Below the pieces are notes generated by a model. The model saw nothing but the letters and a program-made list of their open reading frames with translations. It did not search any database and was not told where the DNA came from. Below, one piece after another: positions 45,301 to 58,200 of a stretch of DNA of 64,000 nt. The stretch lies in assembly GCA_905221605.1 (NCBI GenBank), contig CAJNDS010002094.1, positions 248,001-312,000 on the forward strand, written 5' to 3'. The stretch is from Symbiodinium natans (taxonomy: Eukaryota > Sar > Dinophyceae > Suessiales > Symbiodiniaceae). Position 1 is the first letter of the stretch. Every line of letters begins with the position of its first letter. A program made the translations under genes and the position numbers.

Positions 45301-48300
45301 TTGAGCTTAAAGTGGGCCACTTCTTCGTGTATGGTGAGGGTGGAGGGCCTTGCCAAGGTGCCTCGGGATCGAAAACGGGTTCCATGGTCGGGTCGCTTTA
45401 AAGGGTTCTGGAACTTGATGCCGCACCCTGGCTAACTCACAAGAACCGAAGTTTAGACAGATGCTCACATTCACAGTGCTCATGCGCCAGCCCGTCAGTG
45501 GGCTTTGAACACAACTCAGGTCAGGGGTTTCCTGCACAGTTGCACTGGATTGCTTGGGCGCAGGAACAAGCTTACCTTCCCCTAGGCTTGGCCTGCTGTA
45601 AAGTATCGACACGGCATGAGGGAGAACGCCGCACAGCGTCGGCAGGCTGCATGATAGCGCTGACAAGTGACTAATTCAGAATGAGGGTTGGCTGTCTTCT
45701 TGAACCGATTTCCCTGAAGGTGTAGACTCGCCATGGCAAGTAAGCGGCACGGCCAGGATGATGGCAACAAAGGCTCTGCCAGCCAGGGGGTTAGACAGTC
45801 CATGGGTGAAAAGCCAATGCTGAGAAGTAGCCGCAACTCAACGTCTGCCTTTGTCTGCCTTTTATGGCCAAAACTGTGAAGGTGTCTGTTCCGAGACGCC
45901 ACAGAATCCGCCAAATGTTGGCAGAATGTTGGATGGGCTTGGAAGTGAAAGCCTGCCTTTTTCTCTCCGAATTAGGCCTTATGACATGGGGGAGGGGAGG
46001 GCGAGGTCAAGGAATCATGCAGCAGGTTGGACTTGTTTGGGATGACAGGGCATTTTCCTCACTGATTAAACCCCCCCTGGGCCGAGGACATTCTGGGGAC
46101 CTTCTGACTGACACTAGCAGCTTGCACATGGGTTTCTGCCAACACTGGGATGGATTGCGCATTTCAACTGGACGGCGCGGGAGTTGTTCGCTGGAGGGGC
46201 ACCGCCTGGGCCCGGTACCGCCGGCACTACTCACATTTTGTGCAGAGTTTATAGGCAAAACCGTACTTTATAGGAAGAGGTCTAGAACTAAGTGAACGTA
46301 ATTCTAATAAGCGAGAATCATGGCTACTACCTGTTACAAAGTTTACAGGTCGGATTAGTTTTTGGCTCATACAAAGGAAGGTTGAACAATGCACTAAAGC
46401 AGGAAGCCTTTCAACTCAACATTTTTTCGATGAGCACATGTCAAATGTTGGTGCAGTATAAACGATGTTACTTGTGAACGCGCCAGAACAAACCACGGCA
46501 TCGGCGAAAACCTCCGTGTCATGCCCGACACTGCTGACAGTCCTACTCCCGACACCCGGAGATGCAGGATGCGTCCACCCGACAGTTCTCATCCTAGCAT
46601 TATCGGCTGAAGCACTTCTGCTGCTTGCACTGATCTTGGCCTGATATTCCGGAATGGACTTCAGTGCTCCCTTGGTGGTGAGCTATGGTGTGACTTTCTT
46701 CCAAGCCGGTGCTGCAAATCTGATTCAGCCATGCTGAGATCTCCGCTGATCGGGATCGGCATAGCCAGGAATGATCTCTGCTGGGGAATGCAGTCTTCCA
46801 CCTACCGCGCAGTGATGCTAGCAGTAAGGCAAGCTCTGGGCCAGGATTGTGACCAAGCTGCAAAGAGAAACTCCTCGTTTGCCAAGTAAGTGCTTGGCGA
46901 GACGCATCTGATCTGGAAGCAAAGTCTTGCCTCGTTGTAGTGCATAGCAGCATACCCTTAAGTATCCTGATTTAACACTGCACAGGCAGTTGGACTTGGA
47001 GGTGCAAGGTCCTGGCCTTGGGGTCTTGGACTGCTTGGACTTGAGTTGGTTTCTGAGGGCGGAACCTCAAAAAGAAACCCCCTTGGTGCTGCCAAAGCTT
47101 GTCGTGAATGCCTCCGCCAGCTGTCATATCAACCACTATGACATCCGGGCTTGCCACCCACAACAAACATGAAACCCTAGAGCATGTGTATATCAGCTTG
47201 TGTATGCTCGGCTCTGCTGGGATATAAGAAACTGTCGGCTTTGAACAAAACTGTCAGAAAGCAGATAGACAGATTTTGAACAAGGATTGAACGATCCTAT
47301 CGCACATGGGCGGTGTTCGGTACTTCACTTAAGCAAGCCTCTGACTGCCGAACTGAGTCGGGTTACAATCGAAGGAGTTCTCAGACCCACCACTCTTCAA
47401 GGATGTTCTGGGTTCAAGGCCGGGTGTGCAAAGCAACTTATGGACGAAGTCACACTTCGAGCTACGCAGCTATGCTCTGGCGTGGCACACCCTGGGTCAA
47501 AATGTCCCATATGAACGCGGAATCTGATAGGTAGGTCGAACCACGGGTCAGATCAGACTCTTCACCCGCAAACTGCCAGTGAGAACTGAGATTCCATGGT
47601 CACAACGGTCACAACGGCCGCAACGGTTACAGCGATTGCAACGGTTGCATCTAGGATAGAAACGTGTCGTAGTCACTCTGGCCACTGTAACTGCGGCGGG
47701 TCAAAGAAGGCGAGAGATGGGATCCCGGGAGAGCCGGGAGAGCCGAAAAAGCCGAAAGAGCCGGGAGAGCCGGGAGGCCTAACTTGGGCAAGCTCCGCAT
47801 CCATCCGCGCTTCAGACTGAGACTGCATGATGCCTACCACTGAAGGCTTCTGTGGCTTAAAGCTTAGGCGTTTAGGCTCGACTCTCGACTCCGAAGATCG
47901 CAGAAACCGGCAACGCACTCGAATACTTACTGGCCTCATTTCTTTCGGACCTGCACAGCCGCGCTGTGGATTTTGCTAGCGGGACTTCAAGCAGAGAGCA
48001 CATCAAAGACGCAGATCTCTCTCTGCAAGGGGCCACAGCGGTGACTTGTCAACGGAAGCCCGTGGGTCTGTGAGAAACCTCCTTGGGACTCGTGAGGTCT
48101 AGTGCTTGTGTGGCAGTGTGGCAGCGAAGGATGCAGGCTCCGCTGGACCGCTGGACTTGGTTGTGCTGGCTGGTCTCTTCTCCAACATCTGCCACTATTT
48201 ACCCAACAAGGAAATCAGGGCCACCCCAAGTTGTTACGCCATGTCGGTTGGCAGTGCCAGACGCGCCTGCACGTGTGCACGCAAGTAGTATAAACGATAA

Positions 48301-50140
48301 ACACACAAAGCCTCACTCCAGCAGAGTCCGAGGAGAAGGACCACGACATACTACGAGCAATGATGGCCATTATCCTGCAGTTTGACATTGGGTGCGGCTC
48401 TGATGCCAGCCATGCTGATTACTCTGAAGACACTCGAGGTAACAACTGGGACATACTCTGGAAACTTCAGTCCAAGTCTAACGGAGCCCGAACTGAAGCC
48501 AGCTGGTCTGATTCTTCACCTGCCTACCGAAGAGGGAGCGATTGCAGCGATGGCCAAGGCCAGAAACAGGTTTGCACCGTTGGCGCGGATGAGGTCTGCA
48601 GGGAAGACTGGCTGCTGGCCCGTGGCCCGTTGGCATCGGCAAAACTGCTGCCACGCTAAGCATTCTCAAAGCAAAGGCAGGCTGCACTCGGGGAACTTTC
48701 TGGCCCAGCGTCTGGCCCCATGCCTTTGTGCCTGTACCGACTGTCTTGGAGGGAAGTGGTTGGCTTGGAGAGCGGCGTGTTTGGCTTAGAGGTGCGTCTG
48801 AGAGAGTCTTGGATGGGGATGTTTGGCTTAGAGGTGCGTCTTGGAGGGAAGTGTTTGGCTTGGAGAGCGGCGTGTTTGGCTTAGAGGTGCGTCTGGAGAG
48901 TCTTGGATGGGGATGTTTGGCTTAGTCTCAGCATTCTAGTCATGCAGGGCCACGAAAGCTAGAGTGCGTGAGCGGGGCAGGTCACGTTGAGGCTGTAGAA
49001 TTCCCTACATCGCCGCCCAAGTTGTCATCATGTTCGGAACTTGCAGGAGTACGAAATGACAAGAGAAGACCTTGTTCTGGCATTGCGACGCAGGCAGCTC
49101 AGCTGATGGGGGGGATGGGGCAGGCCCCCTATCCATGAATCAATAAATCACATTATCTGAGCCACTATGTCACTATGGGCGGGGGAGGGTATTGATGCAT
49201 CGTAAGTGAGTCAATGGGGCAAGCAGGACATTCCGAGGGTGCTGGAAATGTGGGCGACCCCCCAAAAAGTAAATCCCGCATAGTGCCCGAGGCAACAAAC
49301 CTGTAAACCAACTGCTTGGAGGAGGAGTGGCAGTCACTGAAGTCACAGACTGCTTTGCTTCTGCGTGCTAAGCAGGAAGCGAGCGGGTTCTCTGTGCATC
49401 TCGGGTGATCTACTATGCCTGCTCTGATGCGCCTCTTCACAAAGCCGCAGACTGCTTTGAATGGGCGGATAAACAGGACAGGGGAGCGACGTCAGCTTCG
49501 TCAAAGAACTGCGGGGTGTGGGCGAGGATGCGCAGATGTTTCAGAAAACAGAGCTTCGTCATACAGTGCGGAGCCTCCCTTGACTGAGCCTTTGCCTCAT
49601 TTCCCGCCATGTTGTTTCTCTGGCCTGACTGTCTCTTCTGAGGCTGAGATGCATCTTCTCCCTAGGGCACCGCTTCAATGCTTCAACATCTTGCACCCGA
49701 AAACGTAGCAGACAAGAAAAGGGCCGTTTTGCATCAGATTCGTGCAGTTGTTGGACTTCGTAAATTTAATATTAAATATGTTATGCTATTTGTGCAGTTC
49801 GCCCACTGTTTTCTCTTCGGCCTTGGCCTTGGAGAAAGCTCCATCCACACCTGGGAAACAGACATCCGTGACTGGGCCTTTTGCATATTGGACCAAGCTT
49901 GCTGCACACCCAGCTTCTCAGAAAGAAAACAATATGTCTTCCCCGTACTGCTACATATCAGCTACATATCAAAGTGGCAGCGGCATTGACATGGGAGCTC
50001 CCCCTTCCTGCTTGGTGACATTATCAGGTCATGCCGGCACTGCGCAGACACAACCAATCCGACTCATGCGGTTCTAAACACCCGACAATCAGAGTTGGTC
50101 AGGGGGGGTGCCCTCAGATTTAAGCACTTCCGCTCCTCAC
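42386..50140. other. No gene recognised; small telomere-like patch and minisatellites
   Basis: Contains CCCTAACCCTAAACCCTGAACCC-like sequence at 42,770-42,800, a 24-base duplication at 43,000-43,045 (CACCTTCCCGCAGATTTCG twice), an AACGGTCAC-type repeat at 47,598-47,650, a GAGCCGGGA repeat at 47,728-47,780 and a 95-base tandem duplication at 48,748-48,925. Some plus-strand frames (44,450-44,571; 44,681-44,780; 48,440-48,640) look protein-like but match no family and are not linked to each other. Confidence 0.4.
48748..48925 (+). repeat. 95-base tandem duplication
   Basis: Two copies (48,748-48,842 and 48,843-48,925), each built from shorter GTTTGGCTTAGAGGTGCGTC words. Unit copies differ at a few positions. 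Confidence 0.88.
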
Positions 50141-51005
50141 ATGTGCAGCGAGCTGAGACCCCCGAAGAAACTGGGCGCCACGGCTGGTCCGACTTCAAGC
50201 AAGGCCACAACGAACAAACACAGACTACTCTTCACCCAGCAAAACCGTTGGGTCCAGCCCTGAGCGCAGAGCCAAGCAGAGTCCACACAGCTCAGCGTCA
50301 AGGGTGCCCTCCTCGGGCAGGCTCAGAGCCTCTACCTCAAAGCCTCGTGAACCTTGTCTACATTCTCGAACAGGTGATCCGGCCTGCGCGGCTGCCTTGC
50401 GCAGACTTGGGGTTCGATACCTTTAGCAAAACTTTGCACCTGTTGAGGCTGAACACTGCAGACGAATGAATGGCTGCCCAAGGTAGGCTGGACATGGTTG
50501 GCCTCAGGCAGTATTCGTTCATGCCCACACGGACACAAGCAGGTCGTGGAAGGCTAGCGTCGCGAGAGGTTCGGGAACGGCCTGGGTGTGAGTTGAGGAT
50601 GAAACCGACTCGAGGAAGGCTTCTTGGGATTGTACTCCGCACCTGTGCAGCTGAGACCCCTGAAGAAACTGGCGCCACGGCTGATCCGACTTCAAGGCCA
50701 CAACGGCACCACACAAGAACAGATTCTTGACGGACCCAGGGAAGCCGCTGGGTCCAGAGTGCAGAGGCCGAAAAGAGTCTACACAGGTCAGCGTCAAGGG
50801 CGCCCTCTTCGGGTAGGCTCAGAGCCTCGTGAACCTTGTCTACATTCTCGAACAGGAGATCCGGCCTGCGCGGCTGCCTTGCGCAGACTTGGGGTTCGAT
50901 ACCTTCAACAAAACTTTGCACCTGTTGAGGCTGAACACTGCAGACGAATGAATGGCTGCCCAAGGTAGGCTGGACATGGTTGGCCTCAGGCAGTATTTGT
51001 GCACT
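50141..51005 (+). repeat. Tandem duplication of about 500 bases
   Basis: 50,141-50,526 and 50,644-51,005 share almost all sequence, with short indels. The part ATGGCTGCCCAAGGTAGGCTGGACATGGTTGGCCTCAGGCAG is a diverged relative of the GGGCTTCCCAAAGCAAGCT / GGATATGGCTGGCCCCAGG block in the 55-64 kb array, which ties this pair to the right-hand repeat family. Confidence 0.85.
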
Positions 51006-52036
51006 TCAGACACGTCCAGAACTTGTTTCCTGAACTGACAAGAACAGAGTCGAACTACAACATGCAAGATGCAAGGGAAAGCCTGAGTCTGTGCCGTCTA
51101 TGCCTCGGCACCTAACAAATGGCCTCAGGCTGCGGCCGTCTGCTGCAAGGTACGACCAGGACTCAGGCAAGACCTGCCTTGGGGCTTGGTGCCTTAGTTG
51201 AAGCTGGTCTGAAAGCTGCGCCGGCATTTTGAAGCCACGCTTGATGCCCCGGTCCGTGCCGGGTTGCTGTAGACGGGCCGTTGCCTCATGCTCCCGCCTT
51301 GCCAACTTCGACATGCGCGCTGCGGGCTTGTGCGAGGTGGCGAACTGCTACCAGACAACCGGAAGTGGCGCCATGCAGGACAAGTTTGCCCAAGCCTTGG
51401 ACACGTCAGACTGCACAGCTGCATGGCTAGCCACGTGCAATGCGTTCCAGAGTTGGGGTTGGCGAGACCCCACTGCCAAAGGGCCAAAGTTGCATCGCTG
51501 GACGGACAAACTGTGTTCGACGGCGCCGGCCGTGCCGCCATATCATATGCAAACGCTGGCAAGCACAACCATCCGTCTTACGGTTCGCAAGATGCTGACA
51601 GATGCTGTACCGAAACGTAGTGGCAGCCTCAACAATGCCGCGTAAGAGACACTAGACGACCGAGGTACTACGTCCTTGCCTAGAGGCAATGACCTCGCGA
51701 TCATCTGTTGTCGCTGCTTGGTCCTTGGCTGCCAGCCGCGCAATCCCCGAGGAACATGTGGAATGTTGATGGGCTTTCGCTCGTTCTGGTTGTCCAACCG
51801 CTTGCCCGCATGCCCTAAGAGGCCCGTGTCACCCTGGGGCCCGGGACTTGGACTAAGCCCACTAGAGTCACTAGAGAATGTTGCCGTCAACCTCCCAACA
51901 AACCGAGCCGGCGGTCCGGATGTGCTGGTCTGGCATGCACCCTTACCCTTCTTTAACATCCAAGCACGGACCCTGTCACTCCCTGTGTGAAGGCTTTTTG
52001 TTACGGTGCCACTATCAATGACGGGCAATGACGGGC
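51006..52036. other. No gene recognised
   Basis: Nothing recognisable; one 139-codon plus-strand frame (51,229-51,645) has no family match. Confidence 0.3.
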
Positions 52037-52795
52037 ACCAACCACTGCGAGTCGGCCATGAGCTCGTGCAGCTCAGGCGGGTCACCACCAGCGCAGCTTT
52101 CACCAGCGAGCAGCACGCACAACCAGCACGTTGGACCTGGAGCATCTGGAGCATCCGGCGGCCAACAGGCGGACCAAGGGCAGCAGGGCGCAGCTGAGGC
52201 ACGTAGCACACGACCAGCCACGCCTCCCACACCCGGCGAACAGATGCCAACAGCCGAGACGGAGGCTCCCTTGCGAAGGCACAGGCTGTTGCTGGTGGCT
52301 AACCTAGCGCCCTGCCGATGTCGTGAATGGCATAGATGTATTGCCATCCCAGTAGAGAGCGCAACATATCGCCGCATCTATGCCTCGGAACAACAGCTTT
52401 GACAGGGATCTAACAAGTGGCCAACCGCGGCTCACGACGCAAGCCTCGTGAAAGGCACGTCTGCTTCAAGGAAATCCAGCCTTCAGTGGTCCACGGCACT
52501 TGGAAAGGTTGGAACCCGCCCCCTGTTCGGGATAGGTCTGCAAGTGAAGAAGCCAAGTGGAACCCTGTGCTACAAGTCGAGTGCTGTGCTTTGCAAGCGT
52601 AATTTCATGTTGAACCAACGCACAGGCGTGCTTTGCGTCCGGCCATAGTCAAGGGCAGAAAAGACGGGGGCACACGGATTGCGTGAGCACGAGATTGCTA
52701 TCGCGAAGGGCTACGAGAAAGCCTGCGGGGCAGAGCGAAGCTGCGCGTTACACGAAGGGGGGTTGCACGAACGCTTGCGAAAGTGGGAGGGGTTC
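52037..52795 (+). repeat. Dispersed element family R5, second long copy
   Basis: Near-identical to 41,608-42,385 with a few indels (an extra GCATCTGGA at 52,143 and a shorter segment near 52,220). It is followed directly by the GCGAAG-module array. Confidence 0.9.
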
Positions 52796-54262
52796 CACGA
52801 ACCCCTGTGAACCTCAAACAGCTGTCCTGGGAAACTGGTGACCCAATGCTCATGCGAAGGGTTGTTCAAAGGCCAACATGACATTCAACACACCATGACA
52901 TGCAAAATGAACTCGGAAACCCACATCTATGCCTTGGCACAACAGCTTTGACAGGGATCTAACAAGTGGCCAACCGCGGCTCACGACGCAAGCCTCGTGA
53001 AAGGCACATCTGCTTCAAAGAAATCCAGCCTTCAGTGGTCCACGGCACTTGGAAAGGTTGGAACCCGCCCCCTGTTCGGGATAGGTCTTCAAGTGAAGAA
53101 GCCAAGTGGAACCCTGTGCTACAAGTCGAGTGCTGTGCTTTGCAAGCGTAATTTCATGTTGAACCAACGCACAGGCGTGCTTTGCATCCGGCCATAGTCA
53201 AGGGCAGAAAAGACGGGGGCGCCAGATTGCGTGCTACTGCCAAGGGCTATGAAAAGGCCCGCGGGGTAATGCGAAGCTGCGAGAAGGGAAAGGGGCTTCT
53301 GCGAAAGGAAGGGGGTTGCACGAACCTATTGTGAAGGTGGGAGGGGTTCCACGAACCCCTGTGAACCTCAAGCAACTGTCCTGAAGATCTGGTGACCCAA
53401 TGCGCATGCGAAGTTTTGTTCGAAGGCGAGACGAAGCTATGCGAAGGGAAAGGCTGTTACATGATGGGAGACGGCGGGAGGAGTTATACGAACCCCTTCG
53501 AAGTTCAAACCCAAAGGCCCTCCGTTTTGTTCATGAATAGTCGTTTCTTTTTTGCACAGTGTGCCAACTGCCCATGCTTCGGCACGATTGTGATTTTTAT
53601 GGGTTCAGCTGGCTGCTTCTCTGGGAGTGTGAACATAAACCTTTCTGGTCTCACCAAGGCACGCATGGATATGGAAATCGGACTCTCGCTCGCGCAGTTT
53701 GATGGCCGACTTCTTTCTGCTGGATCAGTGACCGCTCCTTCATGGTTCATTCAAGATACAAGTGTCTAGCTAACACTCTCTTTGAGGGCAAAACGGAAGC
53801 GGGCGCCAGATTGCGTGAGCGCCAGACTTCTATCGCGAAGGGCTATGAAAAGGCCCGCGGAGTAGCTTGAAGCCGCGCGAAGGCAAAGGAGGTTACGCGA
53901 AGGGACGGAGGTTGCACGAACCGTTTGCAAAGGTGGAAGGGGTTCCACGAACCCCTGTGAACCTCAACAGCTGTCCGTGGAAATTGGTGACCCAGTGCTC
54001 ATGCGAAGGGTTGTTCGAAGGTGAACGGGGCATCGCGAAGCTATGCGGAGGAAAAGGCCGTTACACGGAGAGAAAGGGGGTTGCACGAAGCCTTTGCGAA
54101 GGCGTCAGGTGCGAACGTCAACAAAACTCCCTTGCAAACTGGTGACCCCGTACTTTTGTCCTTGACTCTTGCATCAGAGGGTGTAACCTCATTCCAGACA
54201 TGACGTTCAACACACCATGATACGCAAAATGAAACGAATGCCCGCATCTATGCCTTGGCACA
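52759..54262 (+). repeat. Array of GCGAAG-rich modules with R5 fragment
   Basis: A module reading GGTTGCACGAAC...GGGGTTCCACGAACCCCTG then TGAACCTCAA...CTGGTGACCCA and CATGCGAAG occurs at about 52,767, 53,315, 53,910 and (partial) 54,075. Upstream of each lies AAGGCCCGCGGGG-GCGAAGCTGCG. Between the first two modules is an R5 fragment (52,922-53,215). GTTCCACGAACCCCTG contains a perfect inverted repeat-like core (TTCCACGAA...; GGGGTTC/GAACCCC). Confidence 0.82.
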
Positions 54263-55001
54263 ACAGCCTGTATGGTGGCGTTGCGGTTCCAGACCACGGC
54301 AGACAACTTCTCAAGCCTCCACCAACCCGCACCTTGGATGCATTCCCAGCTGGGCTCGTAGCATAGAATGCCTATAATGCCTGACAAGGAGTTCTCCACG
54401 CCGCACTCATCTGAATTGTCTTTGGCCCAGGCTAAGTGGCACATGTGGCACAGTTGGATGGCACAGGTTCGATATGTTCGATGGAAGTCCAGTGCTGGGG
54501 CGGAGGGTCTCTTAAGGATGCCGGGGCAACTTGCAGACTGGCGCATCGTTCTTCTCTGTTACTCTGTTGTTCTCAGTGGCGAAGAAAGACGGGGCAGACA
54601 AGTAGAATCGAAGTTTCACTCCGAAGTTGCGAAGGCAAAAACTCTAGGATCGCGTGTCTGGCAGCCACTTCTCTACCCATTCGGACATAGGCGGGTCGCG
54701 ATACAGTAAAAGGCGAACTTGCCGCTTTAAGGGCAGCCTTGTTGCTCTTGTTGGTCACCTCGGCAGCCTGCAACTCAAGCTAACTGACGGAAAAATGCCC
54801 CAAAACCCTGAATAACAATCTTCTACGAAGGCAGGGGGTTCTGCAAAGCGGGAGGGGTCCCCTCTCCCTGAGGAGGTGGGGGCCCCTGGAAATGCGGAAT
54901 ACATTTCGAGACGTGCGGCAGAAATGCCCGGGACCTGTTCTACTCAAGCAAGTCAGGACCTTGCTATGCAAATCAAACGGTTGTAAGTCACGACGCACAA
55001 C

Positions 55002-55245
55002 GTGAACTCGGAAACCCACATCTATGCCTTGGCACAACAGCTTTGCCGGGGATCTAGCAAATGGCCAGCTGCGGCTCACGACGCCAAGCTCGTGAAAGGC
55101 ACGTCTGCTTCAAGGAAATCCACCCTTCAGCTTCCAGCGCACTTAGAAAGGTGCGCCAGATTGCGTGGGCACCAGATTGCTACCGCGCAAGGGCTACGCA
55201 CAAGCCCGCAGGGTAGGGCGAAGCTGCGCGTTACACGAAGGTTTT
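55002..55245 (+). repeat. R5 fragment, fourth copy
   Basis: Starts at GAACTCGGAAACCCACATC like 52,911 and contains the CACGTCTGCTTCAAGGAAATCC block, then switches to the GCGAAGCTGCGCGTTACACG module. It is more diverged than the other copies. Confidence 0.8.
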
Positions 55246-55295
55246 GACCTCGCAACTCAGCTCTTCTGAGTGCTGTCTGTGGGGGGGGCCTCTGC

Positions 55296-58200
55296 TCACA
55301 AGGCACGACTGCCTTAAGGAAGCCAGCCTTCAGCTTCAGCGCTTTTAGAAAGGTCGGAGCCGCCTCGCACGGGACTCCAGCTGTACGGGAAGGGCTTCCC
55401 AAAGCAAGCTGGATATGGCTGGCCCCAGGAAGCATTCGTGCAAGCCCAGGCCCACACTAGCCGGCTGAAAGCACGGGGGTCTCACGCCAAGAATCAGGCG
55501 AAGGCCCGGGAACAGCAACCTTCTGAGCGCTGGCTGTGGACGGGCCTCTGCTCACCAGGCACGACTGCCTTGAGGAAGGCCAGCCTTCAGCTTCAGCGCG
55601 TTTATGGAGCCGCCTCGCACGGGACTCCAGCAGGGCTTCCCAAAGCAAGCTGGATATGGCTGGCCCCAGGCAGCGTTCGTGCAAGCGCACACCCACACTT
55701 GCCGGCTGAAGGCACGGCGGTCTTCTGACCTCGCTGCACATCCCGCAACTGTCCGCATTTATGCCTTGGAAAAGATGCCTGGCAGGGGACCTAGCAGACT
55801 TAACAAAGAGCCCAAAGAGCCAGCTGCTGCTTTTCGATTCAGGCTTCACAGAAGGCCAGCCTGGGGTCCGGTGCCTTTGGAAGGGCTTGAGCGTGATTTT
55901 CGTCAGTGCTGCTGGGCAGAGTCGGGAGAGGGGTCGGAGGTGGGTTTCGGTCCCACTTGCAGGATGGTCATCAAGGAAATCGCTTCGTGTCTGTCTGCAG
56001 ATTCGTATCCAACAAAATGCGCGGGCATCCTCTCCCGCACCTGGTTCTCAACCTACCCTGGAAAGAACGAACCTTTTGCAGTCTCAAAACTGGCAGGAGC
56101 CACAGCGACCCACTGCCAAAGACTTTGTAGCAAAGCCTGCGAACGGCTTAGGCTTCGGCGCCTTTAGAGTTTGCCTTTACAGTGGGCGGAACTCCAGCTG
56201 CGAGAGGACGGCTTCCCGAAGCAAGTTGCACGTCGGTGGCTTCAGGCAACACTTGCACAAGCCCACATCGATACGAGCCAGCCTGTGGCCCAGGGTGGGC
56301 GGAGGTCGTTTGACTGCACCGCCAGGCACGAGAGCAGCCAAGATATCCTGAGGCACAAGCTTTGCCAAGAAGTGCCCCGGCCTCAAGTCGTTCGCGTGCT
56401 GCCCGCAGAGGGACTCGGACGTGTGAGCATCAGGCGGACCACGCAGCACATCATCTAAGAGCTGGAGGGAAGCACAAGCCCATCTCTGGCGCGCCACACG
56501 CCGCTGCGCTGCTACAAAGACGCCCTCTCGGCATGCAATGATCCTGGGAACAGAATCTCACAAGCAACGGCTTACAAACCTAAACTGCTGGACATTGCTG
56601 GACGGCGCAGCTTCTGCGCTTGTCGTCGTCTCCCTGTGCGAAAGGGAACCCAAGCAGACAAGCAGAGGGCCCCATGGAACATGCAAGGACGGAAGTCAGC
56701 GAAGAAAAACTACAGCACTGCAGTCAATGCTGGCAGATACTGGCAGTCTTTCTGTGGCAGCCCGACGCCGGCGCGGCCGTCCTCCGCCGTGCCCGTTGCT
56801 TTCAAGGCAACCTGACTGGAGCCAGAGGACGAGTCTGAAGCGCTCCAGCGTGCGGTGCACGAGCTAGCAAGGACACCGTGTGCACCAATTGCTCATCCTA
56901 CTCTGGACTTGCAAGACAAGAGCGCCTTGGCGCCACAGTTTGGTAGCAAATGACCGGCTGCTGCTCGCGATGAAAGGCACGACTGCTTCAAGAAAGGCCA
57001 GCCTTCCGTCTCCCTGTGCGGGCGGAACTCCAGCTGCGAGAGAACGGCTTCCCGAAGCAAGCTGCACGTCGGTGGCTTCAGGCAGCACGAGCCAGCCTGT
57101 GGCCCAAGGTGGGCGGAGGTCGCTTGACTGCATCGCCAGACACCGCCAGACACCAGAACAGCAAAGATATCCTGAGACGCAAGCTTTGCCAAGTGCCCTG
57201 GCCTCAAGTCGCTCGCATGCTGCCCGCAGATGGGCTCGGACGTGTGAGCATCACACGGGCGGCGCAGCACATCATCTAAGGGCCATCACGCACGGCAACC
57301 TACCAAAAAAGGGCCTCCCGGTCTGAGCAGCACAAGCCCCATCTCTGGCGCCGCAAGCGGGCCACGCGGCCCGCGCACACAAGGATCTTGGGAACAGAAT
57401 CTCAGGAGCCACAGCTTACAAACCTGAACTGCTGGACATTGCCGGCTGCTGCTCACGACGCAGCCCTCATGAAAGGCACGACTGCTTCAAGAAAGGCCAG
57501 CCTTCTGTTTCTGCGCGCTTAGAAAGGTTGGAACCTGTGCGGGCGGAACTCCAGCTGCGAGAGGACGGCTTCCCGAAGCAAGCTGCACGTCGGTAGCTTC
57601 AGGCAGCACGAGCCAGCCTGTGGCCCAAGGTGTGCGGAGGTCGCTTGACTGCATTGCCAGACACGAGAGCAAAGATGTCCTGAGGCACAAGCTTTGCCAA
57701 GTGTCCCAGCCTCAAGTCGCTCGCATGCTGCCCGCAGATGGGCTCGGACGTGTGAGCATCACACGGGCGGCGCAGCACATCATCTAAGGGCCATCACGCA
57801 CGGCAACCTACCAAAAAAGGGCCTCCCGGTCTGAGCAGCACAAGCCCCATCTCTGGCGCCGCAAGCGGGCCACGCGGCCCGCGCACACAAGGATCTTGGG
57901 AACAGAATCTCAGGAGCCACAGCTTACAAACCTGAACTGCTGGACATTGCTGGGCGGCGCAGCTTCTGCGCTTGTCGTCGTCTCCCTGTGCGAAAGGGAA
58001 CCCAAGCAGACAAGCGGAGGGCCCCATGCAACATGCAAGGACGGAAGTCAGAGAAGAAAAACTACAGCACTACAGTCAATGCTGGCAGATACTCTGGCAG
58101 TCTTTCCGCGGCAGCCCGGCCGTCCTCCGCCGTGCCCGTTGTTTTCAAGGAAATCTGATCTGAAGCGCTTCAGGGCGTGGTGCGTGAGCTAGCAAGGACA

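Noticed and set aside
50380-50430. tRNA-like GGTTCGATACC T-arm
   Set aside because: No acceptor stem, D-arm or anticodon arm can be paired around it, and it is part of the 500-base tandem duplication.
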